DNA from: Candidatus Villigracilis saccharophilus
GTDB lineage: Bacteria; Chloroflexota; Anaerolineae; Anaerolineales; Villigracilaceae
Direction: 5' to 3'
DNA length: 64,000 nt
NCBI GenBank assembly: GCA_016709305.1
Contig: JADJNA010000019.1
Coordinates: 1 to 64,000 of the forward strand
The notes under the pieces are model-generated. The model saw nothing but the letters and a program-made list of their open reading frames with translations. It made no database searches and was not told the DNA's origin. Below are positions 62,061 through 64,000 of this stretch, in pieces (within the stretch, counting starts at the first letter, position 1; every line of letters starts with the position of its first letter). A program made the position numbers and the translations under genes.

Positions 62061-62096
62061 ATAAAAAGTGACTGGATTTCGCCAGTCACTTTTTAT
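62061..62096 (-). terminator. Terminator hairpin after the first lipoprotein gene
   Basis: AAAAAGTGACTGG/CCAGTCACTTTTT, 13 perfect pairs (extendable by AT/AT). Nearly identical to the hairpin at 62801. Confidence 0.88.
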
Positions 62097-62104
62097 CAAA
62101 TTAC

Positions 62105-62731
62105 TTACGGGGCTTTAAACGTCGCAACGATCTGATTTACTATATCCAGCGTTGCCTGATCAGTTCCATCCTTCCATTGAGCTGTGAACATCAGGAAGGT
62201 CGCCTTGTCATCTCCGCGCAGTTCGAAGAAGGATACGCCAGAGTACCCGCCGTTTTTTGAGTTCCATTCACTACGCTGCGTGCCATTCTCCATCATCTGG
62301 TCACTGTTGATGATGATGTCGCCAGCCTTGCCCGTGGAACTATAGTAGGTATTCAGCAGGTAAAGTGCGAAATCCTTGTTTTTGGATTCTTCAAAAGGCT
62401 GTCCATCGTTGTAGATCAGGCTCTCGATCTTTGCCGATCCGTCCGGGGATGTGAAGGTGTCGGTGTAATGGTCAGATTGTGCTTCGGTTGCGCGAGTCCA
62501 GTTTGAGGGCAGGTTGATTGCGAACAGATTGTTCTGGTCCAAAAACGTGGTAATTTCCGAACCGCCGCTGGTTGGGATGGGCGTATCCGTTACCTGTGGT
62601 GTGCTGGCAGGGACGTCCATGGTTGCCGCTGCGGTGGGCGCTTCGGTAGGCACGCTTTTTGCGGCACAAGATGAACTCAGGATGGACAATAAAACGACGA
62701 TTACAAATGGAATACAAGTCTGTGATCTCAT
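62105..62731 (-). CDS. Lipoprotein, paralogue of the next gene (PsbP/DUF1795-like size, family uncertain)
   Basis: 208 residues. Signal peptide and lipobox 'ILSSSCAAKS', then a Thr/Pro/Ala-rich linker (about 25-55) and a compact domain: 'FAINLPSNWTRATEAQSDHY', 'FTSPDGSAKIESLIYND', 'GKAGDIIINSDQMMENGTQR' and 'YSGVSFFELRGDDKATFLMF'. The 'F-A-I-N-L-P-S-N-W' start resembles PsbP-like or DUF1795 lipoprotein domains, but the match is loose. It shares this whole domain and its terminator sequence with the upstream gene at 62843. Confidence 0.78.
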   Translation of the reverse strand: MRSQTCIPFVIVVLLSILSSSCAAKSVPTEAPTAAATMDVPASTPQVTDTPIPTSGGSEITTFLDQNNLFAINLPSNWTRATEAQSDHYTDTFTSPDGSAKIESLIYNDGQPFEESKNKDFALYLLNTYYSSTGKAGDIIINSDQMMENGTQRSEWNSKNGGYSGVSFFELRGDDKATFLMFTAQWKDGTDQATLDIVNQIVATFKAP

Positions 62732-62800
62732 AATAAATCGCTCTTAACTGTGTTTGAAAACTTGACCGGGGAAATGCTGATTAATGTCCAGACAGAAATT

Positions 62801-62830
62801 AAAAGTGACTGGATCTCTCCAGTCACTTTT
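62801..62830 (-). terminator. Terminator hairpin after the second lipoprotein gene
   Basis: AAAAGTGACTGG/CCAGTCACTTTT, 12 pairs, loop ATCTCT. Same stem sequence as the one at 62061, so it was duplicated with the gene. Confidence 0.88.
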
Positions 62831-62842
62831 TGGAAAAATGCG

Positions 62843-63529
62843 CTAGGGAACGTAGTAGGAGTTAATCGCGTTCTCAATTACATCTAGCGTGGATTGATCT
62901 ACATCATTAACCCACCAGGCTGTGAACATCAAATAGGTTTTTCGATTGTTCCCACGCAATTCGAAGTAGGTTCTGCCGGAATAATCGCCGCCTTTGGATG
63001 TCCACTCAAAACGCTCCGATCCATCCTGCATGATCTGGTCGCTGGAGATGCGGATATCGCCAACCTTGCCTGTCGTACTGTAGAACCTGTGTAACAGGTC
63101 TAATGCGGCAGCTGCGCTTGTTGAATTATCCAGGGAGGTCGCGGCAAAAATGACCAAACTTTCAATACTCGCAGCGCCATCCGGAGATGTAAATAGGTCA
63201 CTGTACGCATCGGCATCCGAATACACCTGGTCTCCCAGTTCGGTGTGCTCATATGTCCAGTCACCGGGCAGGTCAAAAGCCAGCAGGTCATTCTGATCTG
63301 TAAAGGTCAGGATATCAGAACTGGTCCCCCCGCTGTTTGGGACAGGCGTATCAATGGGCTGCGGCGCGGCGGTGGGTAGGGATATGGATTCCTTGGTTGG
63401 GACTGGAATGGAGGTTGGCTTGTCAGTTGGCACTGGCGCGGGCGTGGGGGTGCCAGTCGTACTGCATACGCAGCCAATCGCCACCAGGAAAACAACAAAA
63501 GCAAATAACATGCGGTATTGCGATTTCAT
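62843..63529 (-). CDS. Lipoprotein, tandem paralogue of the preceding gene
   Basis: 228 residues. Lipobox 'VAIGCVCS' region (Cys at about 20), then a 'TPTPAPVPTDKPTSIPVPT' linker, longer than in its paralogue. The domain repeats the paralogue's pattern: 'LLAFDLPGDWTYEHTELGD', 'FTSPDGAASIESLV', 'GKVGDIRISSDQIMQDGSER', 'YSGRTYFELRGNNRKTYLMF'. Identity looks about half over the domain. Both genes end in the same hairpin, so they arose by tandem duplication of a complete unit. Likely surface-exposed; ligand unknown. Confidence 0.78.
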   Translation of the reverse strand: MKSQYRMLFAFVVFLVAIGCVCSTTGTPTPAPVPTDKPTSIPVPTKESISLPTAAPQPIDTPVPNSGGTSSDILTFTDQNDLLAFDLPGDWTYEHTELGDQVYSDADAYSDLFTSPDGAASIESLVIFAATSLDNSTSAAAALDLLHRFYSTTGKVGDIRISSDQIMQDGSERFEWTSKGGDYSGRTYFELRGNNRKTYLMFTAWWVNDVDQSTLDVIENAINSYYVP

Positions 63530-63635
63530 GACTTAAATCTCCTTGTATGGGTTTGAAAAATTTTCGCAAGGATACTCTAGAAACCAACAATGCGAAAGTA
63601 CTTTGGTGATATTGACAAATAACTGCAATGTCTAA

Positions 63636-64000
63636 TTAATTTCCCGCCAGGATTCTTTGAGTGGCCTTGAACGCCAAAGGCGGCAGCGCTTCACGCGCGA
63701 ACCACTCCGCGGCGTCGGCATCATCGGCTGCCAGCAGTGCTCCGCTGATAACTTCAGCGTGATACACGATAATAAAATCCGCACCGCGATTATGTTCCCG
63801 TCCCGCGATCACATCCAGAACATGGGTCACACGCACGGTCAGACCCGTCTCCTCCAAACATTCACGCGCGGCCGCTTCAGCGGGGTCTTCACCGCCATTT
63901 ACAAAACCAGCCGGCAAGGTCCACATTCCGCGAAATGGCTCGTTCGTGCGCCGCACAAGCAGAACGCGGCCATCCCACTCAATAAGGACAGCCGCGGCAA
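63636..64000 (-). CDS. Nudix hydrolase, N-terminus cut by the window edge
   Basis: The frame stays open to the right edge ('AVLIEWDGRVLLVRRTNEPF'), so the true start is outside; a GTG at 63956 is internal. The Nudix box is complete in 'GFVNGGEDPAEAAARECLEE', followed by T-G-L, with the R-E-x-x-E-E metal ligands. The substrate may be an ADP-ribose- or NADH-like nucleotide; 'MWTLPAGFVNGGE' resembles the ADP-ribose pyrophosphatase group. About 120 residues are visible. Confidence 0.88.
   Translation of the reverse strand, partial: AAAVLIEWDGRVLLVRRTNEPFRGMWTLPAGFVNGGEDPAEAAARECLEETGLTVRVTHVLDVIAGREHNRGADFIIVYHAEVISGALLAADDADAAEWFAREALPPLAFKATQRILAGN

Overview
The window reads as chromosomal DNA of a Chloroflexota bacterium, most likely class Anaerolineae. 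This is inferred from the gene mix and style: a mevalonate-type HMG-CoA operon, many Thr/Pro-rich lipoproteins with 'TPTPTP' linkers, putative-cobaltochelatase-type ChlD, NrfHA, multi-PAS/GGDEF sensors and M42 peptidase clusters. No 16S or other decisive marker is present. Genes are dense and lie on both strands. Several genes are broken by single-base indels in homopolymers (positions about 3370, 25490, 35555, 50612, 54412), so part of the apparent pseudogenisation may be sequencing or assembly error.

Layout: 1-6964 is a glycan and sugar region. It holds a glycosyltransferase cut by the left edge, a MraY/WecA-like sugar-phosphate transferase, a heparinase II/III-like protein with a frameshift, and a divergent pair (GT4 glycosyltransferase and GH13_18 sucrose-phosphorylase-like enzyme) that may handle glucosylglycerate-type solutes. 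6961-12872 is a minus-strand block: HMG-CoA reductase, a MerB-like protein with an in-frame UGA, HMG-CoA synthase, a lipoprotein, an acetyl-xylan-esterase-like hydrolase and a thiolase, i.e. early mevalonate steps. 12948-22508 carries a GAF histidine kinase, dnaA, then the rpsB-tsf-pyrH-frr-uppS-cdsA translation and envelope block and glpX. A tRNA-Asn at 22634 is followed by a small AT-rich insert ending in a copy of the tRNA 3' end. 24685-26500 is a decayed restriction-modification locus interrupted by an IS200/IS605-family tnpB element.

26599-43007 holds a dipeptidase, ribosomal protein S1-like rpsA, a ChlD-type chelatase gene with an A9 slippery run, a CheY/CheC/PAS-GGDEF signalling set, an FAD oxidoreductase, a LexA-box-preceded membrane protein with a lytic transglycosylase, and an OmpR/HK two-component pair. 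43119-49587 has T-box-controlled serS, small membrane proteins, and three M42 aminopeptidase paralogues with an S51 peptidase. 50199-57290 has a heavily frameshifted sbcC, a GT2, and the nitrite-ammonifying nrfHA operon with a CRP-type palindrome upstream and a Crp/Fnr regulator convergent to it. 57297-64000 has a phosphoribosyltransferase, a DUF6159 protein, priA, a Memo-family protein, two tandem paralogous lipoproteins with near-identical terminators, and a Nudix hydrolase cut by the right edge.

The most notable observation is at 10896-11555. It is a MerB (organomercurial lyase)-like protein whose in-frame UGA sits where MerB has catalytic Cys159, with the Cys96-x-x-Asp99 pair conserved. 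Directly downstream is a perfect 7-bp hairpin with a GGUC loop, 19 nt after the UGA, which looks like a bacterial SECIS element. This is a candidate selenocysteine-containing MerB homologue encoded inside a mevalonate operon.
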